Of a stretch of DNA of 64,000 bases, positions 1-10,531 are shown piece by piece. This stretch comes from Haematococcus lacustris (taxonomy: Eukaryota; Chlorophyta; Chlorophyceae; Chlamydomonadales; Haematococcaceae), in NCBI GenBank assembly GCA_030144725.1, contig JASKMD010000019.1, positions 2,497,972 to 2,561,971 on the forward strand, in the 5' to 3' direction. Position numbers and translations under genes: made by a program. Within the stretch, counting starts at the first letter, position 1. Every line of letters starts with the position of its first letter. A model generated the notes under the pieces. The model worked only from the letters and a program-made list of their open reading frames with translations, was not told where the DNA came from and searched no databases.

Positions 1-13
1 TGCCAGCACACAC

Positions 14-586
14 CTGAGGGTTCACAGTTAGGAGGAACAGCTGCAGGAAGTCAAGGAACAGCCGAAAGGCTGCAAAGCGCCAGGTGGGTGCCTTTTCCTG
101 CATGACAACACACCCATGTGTGGCTCCTCAGCCAGCAGTGGCAATACCAGGCTATGGCATCACTGCGGCTTCTAATGCTCAGTATGGGAGCTAGTCAGCT
201 GAAACTACTTGATAAGTCCAGTTTACTGGGTAACTTTATAAGGCCTAACTCCTTTCCCAGCCTGCAGGAGGCTGCAAGGCGATCACAATTGGGCGTCCCT
301 TTACATGATAGATGAAAAGGAGCTTCCACTTTCAGGACTCAATGCAACGATGCACAGTGTTCCATGCTTGCTCTGTGCCTATCTTACTCTTAGCAAATGC
401 ATGCTGGCTTTACCTTGGCGACTGTGTAGCCAACTCCAAACATGCCTGCAATGAGTGAGTCATAAGTCATGAGTGCATGAGTCATGTTGTGCAAGGCTGA
501 TGGCTGCACATCAGGGCATACCTTGGGTAAACTGTTTGGTGTCATCCAGCATGTCTTCCTCCTGACCCGCCTTGGGAGAGTAGAGG
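14..586 (-). CDS. Partial gene: three exons of a membrane protein, possibly Tiny-macrocyst-like
   Basis: Three minus-strand exons can be joined with consistent phase: 586-522, 445-414 and 97-14, each with AG acceptor and GT donor (GTATGC, GTAAAG, GTGTGT). The first encodes an acidic stretch with MLDDTKQFTQ, the second GMFGVGYTVAK, the third EKAPTWRFAAFRLFLDFLQL and then LFLLTVNPQ, a hydrophobic helix likely to be a membrane segment. The gene continues off the left edge. The pattern FLDFLQL followed by VNP resembles the first transmembrane region of Tiny-macrocyst/PAS sensory proteins that are abundant in volvocalean algae, but this is from memory of the family style only. A start may lie near 680-770, where I found no splice solution that satisfied me. 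The exons are convincing; the family name is not. Confidence 0.4.
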
Positions 587-1157
587 CTGCAAGTGCAAGG
601 CAAGACATGCACTCACATGGACAAGTTCGCATATTAGGAGCCTCAAGCGTTACCGCTAACTGCGCAAGCTCGTACAGCTGCTTGATACGCCAGTCACGGC
701 GACCACGAGAACACAGCTACGCACTTGAGCGCGCCGGATGTAGAGCTGCCGTCAAGTGAGCCATCGACCGTCGACATCCCAAGCTCCCGCTCCCCGCGAG
801 ATGCAGCAGGAGCTGATCAAATGCCCAACCTCGGCGCAAATGAGGCTACAACTAATCACCGGGCAACTAATCACAACTAATCACCGGACTAATCACGGGC
901 CGCGAGGACAAGCAAGCCGTAGCGCGCACAGCATTCGCAGATGTTTAACACACTATGCACACGTCGCGCCACGAGCTCGCTTCACATAAGCTGAAGTTCG
1001 ACAATAGTTCGGAGTGCGCACATGTGACAAGTGTGAAGAGGCCCGCTGTCGTGACCTGATGCACATCAGCACAGGTTCGGGCTTGGAAGGCTCCTTACTA
1101 GCCTTAGAACCTCCGAGGACCGTACGAGCTTGGTAAATTCGTCGACCAAAATATCTG
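587..1157. other. No firm gene; probable 5' region of the left-edge gene
   Basis: The stretch upstream of the left-edge minus-strand exons may hold its first exon and promoter. A minus-strand segment at about 655-700 reads RGRRDWRIKQLYELAQLA before a GT, which could be coding, but no start codon could be linked to it. The part from 840 to 900 repeats ACTAATCAC several times. Nothing else is recognised. Confidence 0.3.
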
Positions 1158-1231
1158 GGATTTGTTTTTATGCAAAAGGCCTGGATGGTTTTGTTTTTGG
1201 ATGGATTTGTTTTTATGCCAAAGGCCTGGAT
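1158..1231. repeat. Imperfect direct duplication beside the pentamer array
   Basis: The segment GGATTTGTTTTTATGC followed by AAAGGCCTGGAT occurs twice in tandem (about 1156-1189 and 1202-1231), separated by a few T/G-rich bases. It abuts the start of the GCGTG/GCGGG array and may be the unit from which the array grew. Confidence 0.6.
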
Positions 1232-2642
1232 CGTGGCGTGGCGTGGCGTGGCGTGGCGTGGCGTGGCGTGGCGTGGCGTGGCGGGGCGGGGCGGGGCGGG
1301 GCGGGGCGGGGCGGGGCGGGGCGGGGCGGGGCGGGGCGGGGCGGGGCGGGGCGGGGCGGGGCGGGGCGGGGCGGGGCGGGGCGGGGCGGGGCGGGGCGGG
1401 GCGGGGCGGGGCGGGGCGGGGCGGGGCGGGGCGGGGCGGGGCGGGGCGGGGCGGGGCGGGGCGGGGCGGGGCGGGGCGGGGCGGGGCGGGGCGGGGCGGG
1501 GCGGGGCGGGGCGGGGCGGGGCGGGGCGGGGCGGGGCGGGGCGGGGCGGGGCGGGGCGGGGCGGGGCGGGGCGGGGCGGGGCGGGGCGGGGCGGGGCGGG
1601 GCGGGGCGGGGCGGGGCGGGGCGGGGCGGGGCGGGGCGGGGCGGGGCGGGGCGGGGCGGGGCGGGGCGGGGCGGGGCGGGGCGGGGCGGGGCGGGGCGGG
1701 GCGGGGCGGGGCGGGGCGGGGCGGGGCGGGGCGGGGCGGGGCGGGGCGGGGCGGGGCGGGGCGGGGCGGGGCGGGGCGGGGCGGGGCGGGGCGGGGCGGG
1801 GCGGGGCGGGGCGGGGCGGGGCGGGGCGGGGCGGGGCGGGGCGGGGCGGGGCGGGGCGGGGCGGGGCGGGGCGGGGCGGGGCGGGGCGGGGCGGGGCGGG
1901 GCGGGGCGGGGCGGGGCGGGGCGGGGCGGGGCGGGGCGGGGCGGGGCGGGGCGGGGCGGGGCGGGGCGGGGCGGGGCGGGGCGGGGCGGGGCGGGGCGGG
2001 GCGGGGCGGGGCGGGGCGGGGCGGGGCGGGGCGGGGCGGGGCGGGGCGGGGCGGGGCGGGGCGGGGCGGGGCGGGGCGGGGCGGGGCGGGGCGGGGCGGG
2101 GCGGGGCGGGGCGGGGCGGGGCGGGGCGGGGCGGGGCGGGGCGGGGCGGGGCGGGGCGGGGCGGGGCGGGGCGGGGCGGGGCGGGGCGGGGCGGGGCGGG
2201 GCGGGGCGGGGCGGGGCGGGGCGGGGCGGGGCGGGGCGGGGCGGGGCGGGGCGGGGCGGGGCGGGGCGGGGCGGGGCGGGGCGGGGCGGGGCGGGGCGGG
2301 GCGGGGCGGGGCGGGGCGGGGCGGGGCGGGGCGGGGCGGGGCGGGGCGGGGCGGGGCGGGGCGGGGCGGGGCGGGGCGGGGCGGGGCGGGGCGGGGCGGG
2401 GCGGGGCGGGGCGGGGCGGGGCGGGGCGGGGCGGGGCGGGGCGGGGCGGGGCGGGGCGGGGCGGGGCGGGGCGGGGCGGGGCGGGGCGGGGCGGGGCGGG
2501 GCGGGGCGGGGCGGGGCGGGGCGGGGCGGGGCGGGGCGGGGCGGGGCGGGGCGGGGCGGGGCGGGGCGGGGCGGGGCGGGGCGGGGCGGGGCGGGGCGGG
2601 GCGGGGCGGGGCGGGGCGGGGCGGGGCGGGGCGGGGCGGGGC
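1231..2642. repeat. Pentanucleotide microsatellite (GCGTG)9 then (GCGGG)272
   Basis: Nine GCGTG units (1236-1280) pass directly into an uninterrupted run of about 272 GCGGG units (1281-2640), all G-rich on the plus strand. No variant unit is seen inside the 1.36-kb GCGGG block. Because the unit is 5 bp, all frames are open on both strands and translate as RGGAG or RPAPP repeats; these are not evidence of protein. The G-rich strand could form G-quadruplexes (inference). Confidence 0.97.
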
Positions 2643-3240
2643 ATACTGGTACTTCGTCTGAGCTGGGGCAACCTCTGAACCCTAGAGCCCTCATGCTACT
2701 CCAAAGTACAGGAAGGGTTGTGGCTATTGAGCCTGCGAGCTCAATGTTGTTAATGCTGCAGTACAGGCTGGATTGAAGTAGCCAGCGGGCCAGCAGGTAG
2801 TTGCGGCGCTGCCACTGCCAACGCATCCGCCACGACCTAGCCAGCAAGTCAAAGCAAGTCAAAGCAGCTAAAGCCAAGTCAAAAGCCATTCCTCAGTACA
2901 ACAATGCCCTGACCTGATATCTGACCTGACACTGCCTGACACCCGGCTCAATTGTTTTGAATTTGCATGCGCTGGCCTGCCGAAGCCAAATGCGGTATGA
3001 GCCGGCCAGGGACTCCTCCCCAGGTAATCACCGGACTCTAGCATGCTCTTCCGCCGCAAGCGCGATTGGCTCACCCGGTAATCTTGGACGCAGGTCCAGG
3101 CCATCATTATGGCTATACGTGGCTGACAACAACGACCAGTCATCTATTCATCCAGTAAACTTCGTATCCCTATCCTGGGGACACCCAGTCAGACAAAGTC
3201 ACCTAGCATTTCTAGTCTGAAGTGTCCCACACAAAGGTTC
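2643..3240. other. Intergenic; probable promoter side of the MYND gene
   Basis: No coding exon is recognised. Short repeats of AAGTCAAAGC (about 2845-2885) and of CTGAC pentamers (2905-2945) are visible. The stretch ends at the first ATG of the MYND-type gene, so its 5' untranslated region and promoter probably lie here. Confidence 0.4.
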
Positions 3241-6200
3241 ATGTCTGCACCGGTCATCAATGCTGACCCTCCACATGTCACCTACACCGGGGCAGCCTGC
3301 GCGCACTGCTACGCACTGAAGCCAGACCTCCTGCGATGCTCAGCTTGCATGCATGCATGGTATTGCAACCAGGCAAGTGCCAACGAGGCCTACGGTCGCA
3401 GCAATGCAGGGGCATATCCATAGATTTCACTGATGTGAGCCGCTGGAGAGTCTGGGCCGCTGCCATGTCATGTCCTACTTTGGACATGGCCTGCCATGTC
3501 ATTGTGTGATGTGACCCCAGCTTATGCTCTGCTGTCGTGTCTTGTACTGTCATGTTGCATAATTGGTGAGCTGCCTCCTTACATTAGTTGTGCGTGGCTG
3601 CATTGCCATGTGTGCCATGCATGACACACTGCTCCATGCCCACACATCTGCGAGGGCATGTGTGTGGGCCACCGTGGGGCTGACTGCAGGACTGCCAGCG
3701 CGCAGGGCGCAAGGCCCACAAGCAATACTGCAAAGCCCTGAAGACCTTCCATGACCTTGTGGACCACCTGCCTGACAGTGCACAGGCAAACACACCACAG
3801 GTGCCCCTGCAAGTACCTGGGTGCTTCGCCACCGCCACTGCCACCGCCACAGCCACCGACACTGCCACTACCACTGCTACCGCGGCTGCCATCTGGCATG
3901 CTACCCAGCCTTTGGGCAAAACACGCCAACACCATCTCCCAGCCCTTTGCCCAGCCCGCCTGCCTGCCCGCCATGCACCTGGTCACCAGGCTGCCCTACC
4001 CTCACGAACAGCCTGACTGCATGTCCCGCCCCTCCCACCCCTTGCCTTACTTGTGCCTGCTCCCCCTCATGCTCCCGGCTCCACCTGTGGCTGCTGCCCC
4101 TGCCCCTCCTGCTGCCCCTTGCAGGTCTTTTACCAGCAGCGGCTGCATGTGAGGCCCCTTCTGGAGCAACAGCTACGCCGAAGCCTGAGCCGCAGCGAGG
4201 CGCGCGCCCTGTTCAACGAGGCACACTGCAGCGTGTGCTGCAAGTCAGTGTCAGGGGCCAGGCTGGGTGGTGGGAGCAGGCCACGCCCCCTGAGGCTGAA
4301 GCGCCTCACTCAATGCACGCCAGCTCCGCCGGACTAGTCTTCTTCTTAGTAGTCTTCTTCTTCTGTCATTTCTCCAGGGGCCAGGAGACCTTGGCTGCCC
4401 TAGTTAGCACCAGGGAGGGCTGGCCAGGCATAGTCGACATCAGGCCTTGCTCCTAGGGTCCGGAGGGCTTCATCCATCTTCTCAACGTCTAGGGCTCCAT
4501 CTGACTGGTCAGCATTGCCAGCTGCCCTTAGTCAGGCTTGGGCAGCTGCCTTGAACTACAAACTATGCACCTCTGCAGCCCTCAGTAGCTCATGTGTCAG
4601 CTCACTTTATGGCAGTATAACCTTAGCCAGCCATGAGCTCCAACACCACAACCACCCTGTGACAACTGAGTGAGACAGCCCACAGAGGTTGCGCCTGAAC
4701 CCCTGGTCCACAGGGGCTGCAGTGCAGGCAGTCTGCCCCTTGCCTGGCCTTCACTGACGCCCTAGTTCTGGACGCTGCCAGCAACAGCATGCATGGCTTG
4801 CATCCCTGACCCTGCCACAGCCCTGGTCCCAACTATTTTATATTCAGGCCGGTGCGGTTTTTGCCAGCGTCATATCTGTGGGTGGTGGAGCACAGGGGTG
4901 AATATCTAGTACTGGGTGAGGCAAAGCCTGGATGTTCGACAGCCCTCTACAGTGCAGGCCCAGTTGCCTCAAAGCTCAGACCTGAGCCATGCACAGCTCC
5001 TGTGCAACTTCCTCACCACCTCCACCTGCTGCTACCGGTTGTCCAGGACTCGCAGCCAGCTGGGCCCGGCGGGCTTGACCTGCTGCCCGCGCTGCTCCTG
5101 GGGCTGGGCCTGCGCCATGCATGCCAAGCAGTATATGGCCAAGGGGCACAGCCATGCGGTGTGCGACAACTTCCACCTCATGAACACGGCGGAGCTGTGG
5201 GTGCGCAACATGCTCAAAGTCTCAGGTGCGGCCCGCGATGAACTGCAGGCCCCCACGCCAGCCTAGGGACCATGGCCATGTCAGATTACAGATCTTTTGT
5301 TTTCTTGCCGACATGGTTATCTGTGACATCAGAGATGTTTGTGACATCAGTAATATCTGTGCCAACACAGGCAAACCCTACGATAGCAGGAGGGAGCCAT
5401 GCATATGTGGGCATGCATTTGGTGCTGCTAGTGGTGCTGCATTTGGTGCTGCTAGTGGTTGCTGGTGGTGCGGCTGGTGGTGCTGCTTACATGCACCCGA
5501 TGAGATCTTTAAGCCTCCTTCTACACTTCTCCACAAGTGTTTGCTATCGGTACATGGCAGGCCATGGCTCACCTGTTCCACACAGTGTGCACCCAGCTGC
5601 TGCCTCCCCTTCCTCCCTCACTCCCTCACTCCCTGCTGACCAGGAAAGCTGCCGAGCTACTGCCCAGAGGGCATTCGGTTGCCCTACCAGCCCCTGCCTG
5701 CAGCGGGGTGGGAGGACTACAGGACGTGAGTTGATAAGTGCTGACTAGACTAAGAAGGGCAGACAGGCCTGGTCCCGCAGCTGCGACTTAGCTGCGATCA
5801 GTGGCAGTGTTCGATGGGTGACCGCCAGCTGGATTGACTGCAATACACACGCTGGGTTGACTGCAATACACAGTTCAGGGTCCACATAGCCATGGGTCAG
5901 GGTGCATGTGGTGCGGGCACGCCATGCCTAAGCACTGAGCGCTTGCAAGGCATGCAGCCCAGGCACGCTCAGGGCATTGGTGGTGGAGGCTCATGAAACG
6001 CCAGGCCATGTGCTACATGCCACTGGCCATGGAAATATATACCCTCACCCAGCTTGGTGAACTGACAGCTGCCACCATGCTACCAGAGCTGACATTCTTG
6101 CTGGCAGCCATGTGCTGTACTGCTGCATGCCATTTTTAATGGCGATGTCTTAACAAATGTATGCTGTGGTCAGGCACTATGCTGCATTGTACCGATGCAT

Positions 6201-9200
6201 GGATTGCAACTCCTCTCAACCATGCAGTTATGCTGTCAGGCTGCCATGCTGACGTGTCCCCTTCATCCTCGCTCTGTTCGCCACCTGTTGTGGATGGCTG
6301 TTTCCAGTGATGTTAGGAGGGGTTGGGGGCTGTAGTGTGACGTGAGATAGTGTGAGATAGTGTGAGGTGTAAAATGTCAGGAGGTGTGAGTGAGATGATG
6401 TCAGGCAAATTGGTGCAAGGAGGCGTGGGGTCTGGGTGCAGGTGGCGGCCTACCCCCTCCCTGGACGCAGCCGTGTTTGCTGTGTTGACCAAGAGGCTGA
6501 GCCAGCCCCTGACTGCCCTGCAGGCTCTGCAGCACTTCTACACCCCAAAGGTGTGACTGGACCCAGAGGAGGGGCGGGAGGGGCAGGGACAGGCAGGGAG
6601 GGGCAGCAGGGCGGGGGGAGGAGGGCTGGGTGGGTGGGTGGCCATAGACCCAGGTAGGGTGGTGTGTCTGGACAATGCTAGGGCAGACAGTTGGAGTGGT
6701 TGGCAGGGCGGTCGGGAAGCAAGTGCCGAGGCTAGCTGTTTACACAAAGACTTGCCTGTTTCGTCACTCCCAATGTGACCTAGTGCAGGACCTAGTGTTG
6801 TCCAGCCACGCTGCAGTGCTGGTCATGACTGCATCATCGTGCTCTTCATGTTCTTCATGCTGCTGCTATACAAGATGAGCTGTTTTGCCACTCCCAATGC
6901 GAGGTGGGGCTCGGCCCAGCATACCCAACCGCTGGCCACCACTGCCCCTGCCACACCTACTCCTGTTGCGACCTGGTGTTCAGTCCAGCCTTTGCAGCGT
7001 GTGCCGGTCTCTCCTGCCCCTGGTGCACCTGTTGTAGGAGCTGGGGTCCTTCCAGCAGCTGGTGCTGCATGTGGTGGGTGCTGGCGCATTCGAGGTGCCT
7101 GCTGACCCGGTGTGGGAGGAGGTGCTGCACCTGGCCCCTCCAGGGGTCAAGGCCATCCATGTGGACTTCGTGGGGCCAGAGCTCAGGGAGGTCTGTGTGC
7201 CCGAGGTGGATGGAGAGGTGGGTGGGGCGAGGAGGCCAGCGGGGGGAGGCTGGGGCGAGGGAGGGGTCAGGCAGGGGAAGCTGGGGCGAGGGGGGGTCCA
7301 AGGGGAGGGGGGAGGGGGAGGTGAGGGTGAGGTTGAGGCGAGGGGGAGGTTTAGACAGGAAGGGTTGGCCAGTGGGGTCCTAGTCACTTGAGGAGCAAGT
7401 CAAGTCCTGGCAGAGTTATCCACCAGGGGCATGGGAGGGGATGAGAGCGCCTAAAGGGATGGCTCAGGCCCAGAGTAGGTTGGGGTGGGCAGGGCCAGTG
7501 ATGGCAGGTCGACAGGCACAAGGGCAGGGGCGCAGGAAGGCATGGGAAGCAAACTTGCATGAGGTCTGCATGCAGCTTGACATGGTGGCAGTGAAGCCTT
7601 AGCCTGTCATCCCCTCTGTGGCAGGCACATACTTCCAGGCACAGCGGGAGGGGCAGGGAACATAGCTGGGCAGCATGGGGCATCAGGGGTGGCAGCCTCG
7701 CTCTCAGTGCAGTGCTGCTCCACTGCCTCCTAGGCTCATCCATGCGCTGCCCTGCCCCTCCCACTGCATCTCTGCAGCTGATGGTGAAGACCATGTGTCC
7801 AAAGTGCAGCGACCGAGGGTACACCCGCAGCTATGCCTACCACCTGCACACCTACCACGACTTCATCAGGTGAGCTGAGCCACCACACAGGGCTAGCCAT
7901 TACAGTGGCATGAGTAGCCAATGTAAACTATAGGTAACAAAGATGTAATGTAAGTAGCCAACATGTATTTTAGGAAACACGGCAAGAAAAGTAATAATAT
8001 AATGCCAATATTAATTCTACAATACTAATACTAATACTACAACACTGACAATACAATACCAATACCTAACATAGGTGCCTCAGCTCTGGGTGCTGGTTGC
8101 TGTTCCAGACCTTGAGCACTACCATGTCCCCCTAACTCGAGTGAGCAAGTGACGCTGCAACGCGTATGAGCCAGTTTATTAGCCCTAGTATCATATACTG
8201 TTATTACTAGTGCATGGTGGAGGCAGCACAGCACATACAGGTGTGAATGGAGGTTGAAGTCAGCACAGCAGTCTCAGGAGCCGGCCATGACCTGTGCTGC
8301 CACACCCGCACAGCCCTTCCCCTGCTCCTTCACAACCTTTGCAGCTGCCAGGTAGCCTGTTTAGGACGCTGCATGAAGTACTGCCTGGTGCCTTAGTGGC
8401 TCTCTATGGGCCTGGGGCTGGTGCAACCTTGGGTTCTGCGGCTGCAGGCGCCAGGCAGCCGCTGGAACACCTCAGAAGCCACACCTGGTCATCGCCTTCA
8501 ACTGTGGACTGTGAGTGTCAAGCCAGAACAGGAGGAGAAGCGGCAGCAGCAGCAGCGGCAGCAGCAGCAGCAGCAGCAGCAGCGGCGGCAGCGGCGGCAG
8601 CGGCAGCAGCGGCAGCAGCGGCGGCAGCGTCAGCGGCGGCGGCGACGGCGGCGGCGGCGGCGGCAGCGGCGGCAGTGTCAGCAGCAGCAGCAGCACGTGG
8701 AACAACAGCAGCAGTGATGATTAGGGGAGGGAGGAGGCGAGGAGGAAGGAGGGGCGGAAGGAGAGAAAGGAGGAGGGAAGGGTAGGGAAGGAGGAAGCAA
8801 GGGAAGGCCTAGCCTGTACCGCGAGTGTGCTAGATGCTGTCTTGCGGCTCCTCACAAGACCCAATAGCCGTGCATAACGAAACTGACCGTTCTGTCTTGT
8901 CACTCCTTCGTCAACACTATGTGACCTGCTGTGTTGAGCCATTGATCCCCACCACCGGGGCAGCACCTGCTTAATGGTGGTGGTGGTCAGCACCAGGGCA
9001 GTGGTCAGCCACCGCCACCAGCTGCCTTCAAGTCACCTTGCCTGCCTGCGTGCCTAGCACACCTTGTTGGCTGCACGCACCTCTGCAGGCATGACAACTC
9101 CTACAGGGACAGCTGGCAGCCCAGCCTGAAGGCCCTGGTGGCGGCAGACTCACCAGTGGCCTTCTCCTCCTACAACAAGGTCTGCCAAACCTGTATGGGG

Positions 9201-10313
9201 TGGTAGTGTGTGACACGGTATGACATGGTGGGACATGGTGGGACATGGTGGGACCGGGCTGTGTCTATGCAGGGAGTGGCAGGGATGGGAGGGCCCTGGC
9301 TGTGATGTACCTACACTGCTAAAGACACAAGAGTCAGGGCCAGGCATGGCTGGAATTAAGATGTTCAAAGAGCCATGGTAATGATGACCATGGCAATGCT
9401 GTTTTGGACAGTTCTAATGGAGATGCCCTGGTGCGAGCAACCCAACTTGCATACCGCACGCACGCTGCCTTCACCTCCACTGCCCCTCTGTGTGTGCTGC
9501 GGCGAGGTTGGGATGGGGCGCGGCATCTATGATGATGATGCTGCCAATGAAGCTGCCAATGGAGCAACTTACAAGCCAATGGAGCAACTTACAAGCATTG
9601 CACGACCACCACTCCCCACATGATGTTGTGCAGAGCGAGGCTGAAGACGATGCCCGAGTGTGGCGAGGGGTGGGTGGCCAGGTCACTCGCAGCGTGAGTG
9701 AGAACCCCTACCGGGCACTGGAGCCCATCATGGAGGTGAGGCCATTGGGTTGCAGTCGCAATGCAGGGCTGACAGGCCTTAGTGGGCGGGCAAGAGCTGA
9801 GCCTAGGCATCAGCACAGAACCTGTGAAACGCAGGGCATCCATTGACTCGACTGCACGTGCGCACACCCGCTGGTCGACCAGGAGCTGTTGTGTCACGTG
9901 TGCATGCAGCCCGCGGCCGTGGATGAATGGTACTACCAGAACTACTGGTACGCATTCCGAGACGAGTTGTGAGCGACGCATCCCCCCTACTGGCATGTCA
10001 TGTACTGCATTGTCTGTACCGCAGGTGGTTTTGTGGCCGGGCCGCGGGCTCTTCGCGGCCCAGTCAACAAGCCGAGGCCCCAGGCTCGACTGCGGCTCCG
10101 ATGCAGGGATCGGCCATAACTGTAGTCAGCGGGCTTGGGAGTGACGCGTTGGAAGTGTCCGGGCTTAACGAGTCGGTGGCGAGGAACCTCGCGACGCTGA
10201 AGCTGGCGGGGGACGCGCTGGTCGACGTGAACGTCACGAAAGAATCTGAAGCGCAACCTGCCGGAGCTGCTTGCGGCAAGCAGGCAGACGAGAGCATCAC
10301 CAGCTTGGATTAA
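3241..10313 (+). CDS. MYND zinc-finger protein with MSS51-type C-terminal domain, 13 exons
   Basis: Exons 3241-3372, 3690-3800, 4125-4243, 5047-5225 (or from 5056), 5644-5725, 6442-6550, 7059-7217, 7778-7869, 8448-8510, 9089-9179, 9634-9735, 9910-9968 and 10025-10313 join in one frame to about 528 residues. Residues 21-57 form a full MYND finger: CAHC, then CSAC, YC, C, H and C with canonical spacing, split by intron 1. A second zinc cluster follows in exons 3-4 (HCSVCC, TCCPRC, HAVC). The C-terminal half carries the MSS51-type marks LVLHVVGAG, WEEVLHLAP, VDFVGPEL, LVIAFNCGL, VAFSSYNK and SENPYRALEP. Yeast Mss51 acts in mitochondrial COX1 expression; in algae this wider family has no assigned role, so function is open. 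Intron 1 begins with GCAAGT, a GC-AG intron. The last exon (96 codons) is low in family motifs and rests on a strong GTGAGC donor at 9969; without it the protein would end at 9972. Confidence 0.82.
8532..8717 (+). repeat. CAG/CGG trinucleotide repeat in an intron
   Basis: About 185 bp of interrupted CAG, CGG and GGC triplets lie in the ninth intron of the MYND-type gene, followed by a purine-rich GGAGG tract to about 8810. Since every frame is open this is treated as intronic simple repeat and not as coding sequence. Confidence 0.85.
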
Positions 10314-10531
10314 GATAGGGGCTACTGCTACTCCACATCCAGTGTAGGAAACGAGGGCAAGTGATCCCAGTGTCTGAAATCTGTTGTCGTGTCTGGCGAT
10401 GCATGCATGAGGCCGGTTACGCAGCCATCATCCACTATTTAATCCCACGCAATCATCTTGCACTTCACACACGCGACGGGTCACACGTGGTATGGTCTCA
10501 CTCCGCACAGTAGCTTGGGACTCGCCTCCGG
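10314..10531. other. Intergenic between two convergent genes
   Basis: Only 218 bp separate the stop codons of the MYND-type gene and the aldolase gene. Both 3' untranslated regions and polyadenylation sites must be here. I see no TGTAA signal of the kind used in Chlamydomonas. Confidence 0.5.

Noticed and set aside
953..2889. Long open frames on both strands of 500-570 codons (RPAPP and RGGAG repeats)
   Set aside because: They are forced by a 5-bp repeat that is open in every frame; there is no start context or conserved flank.
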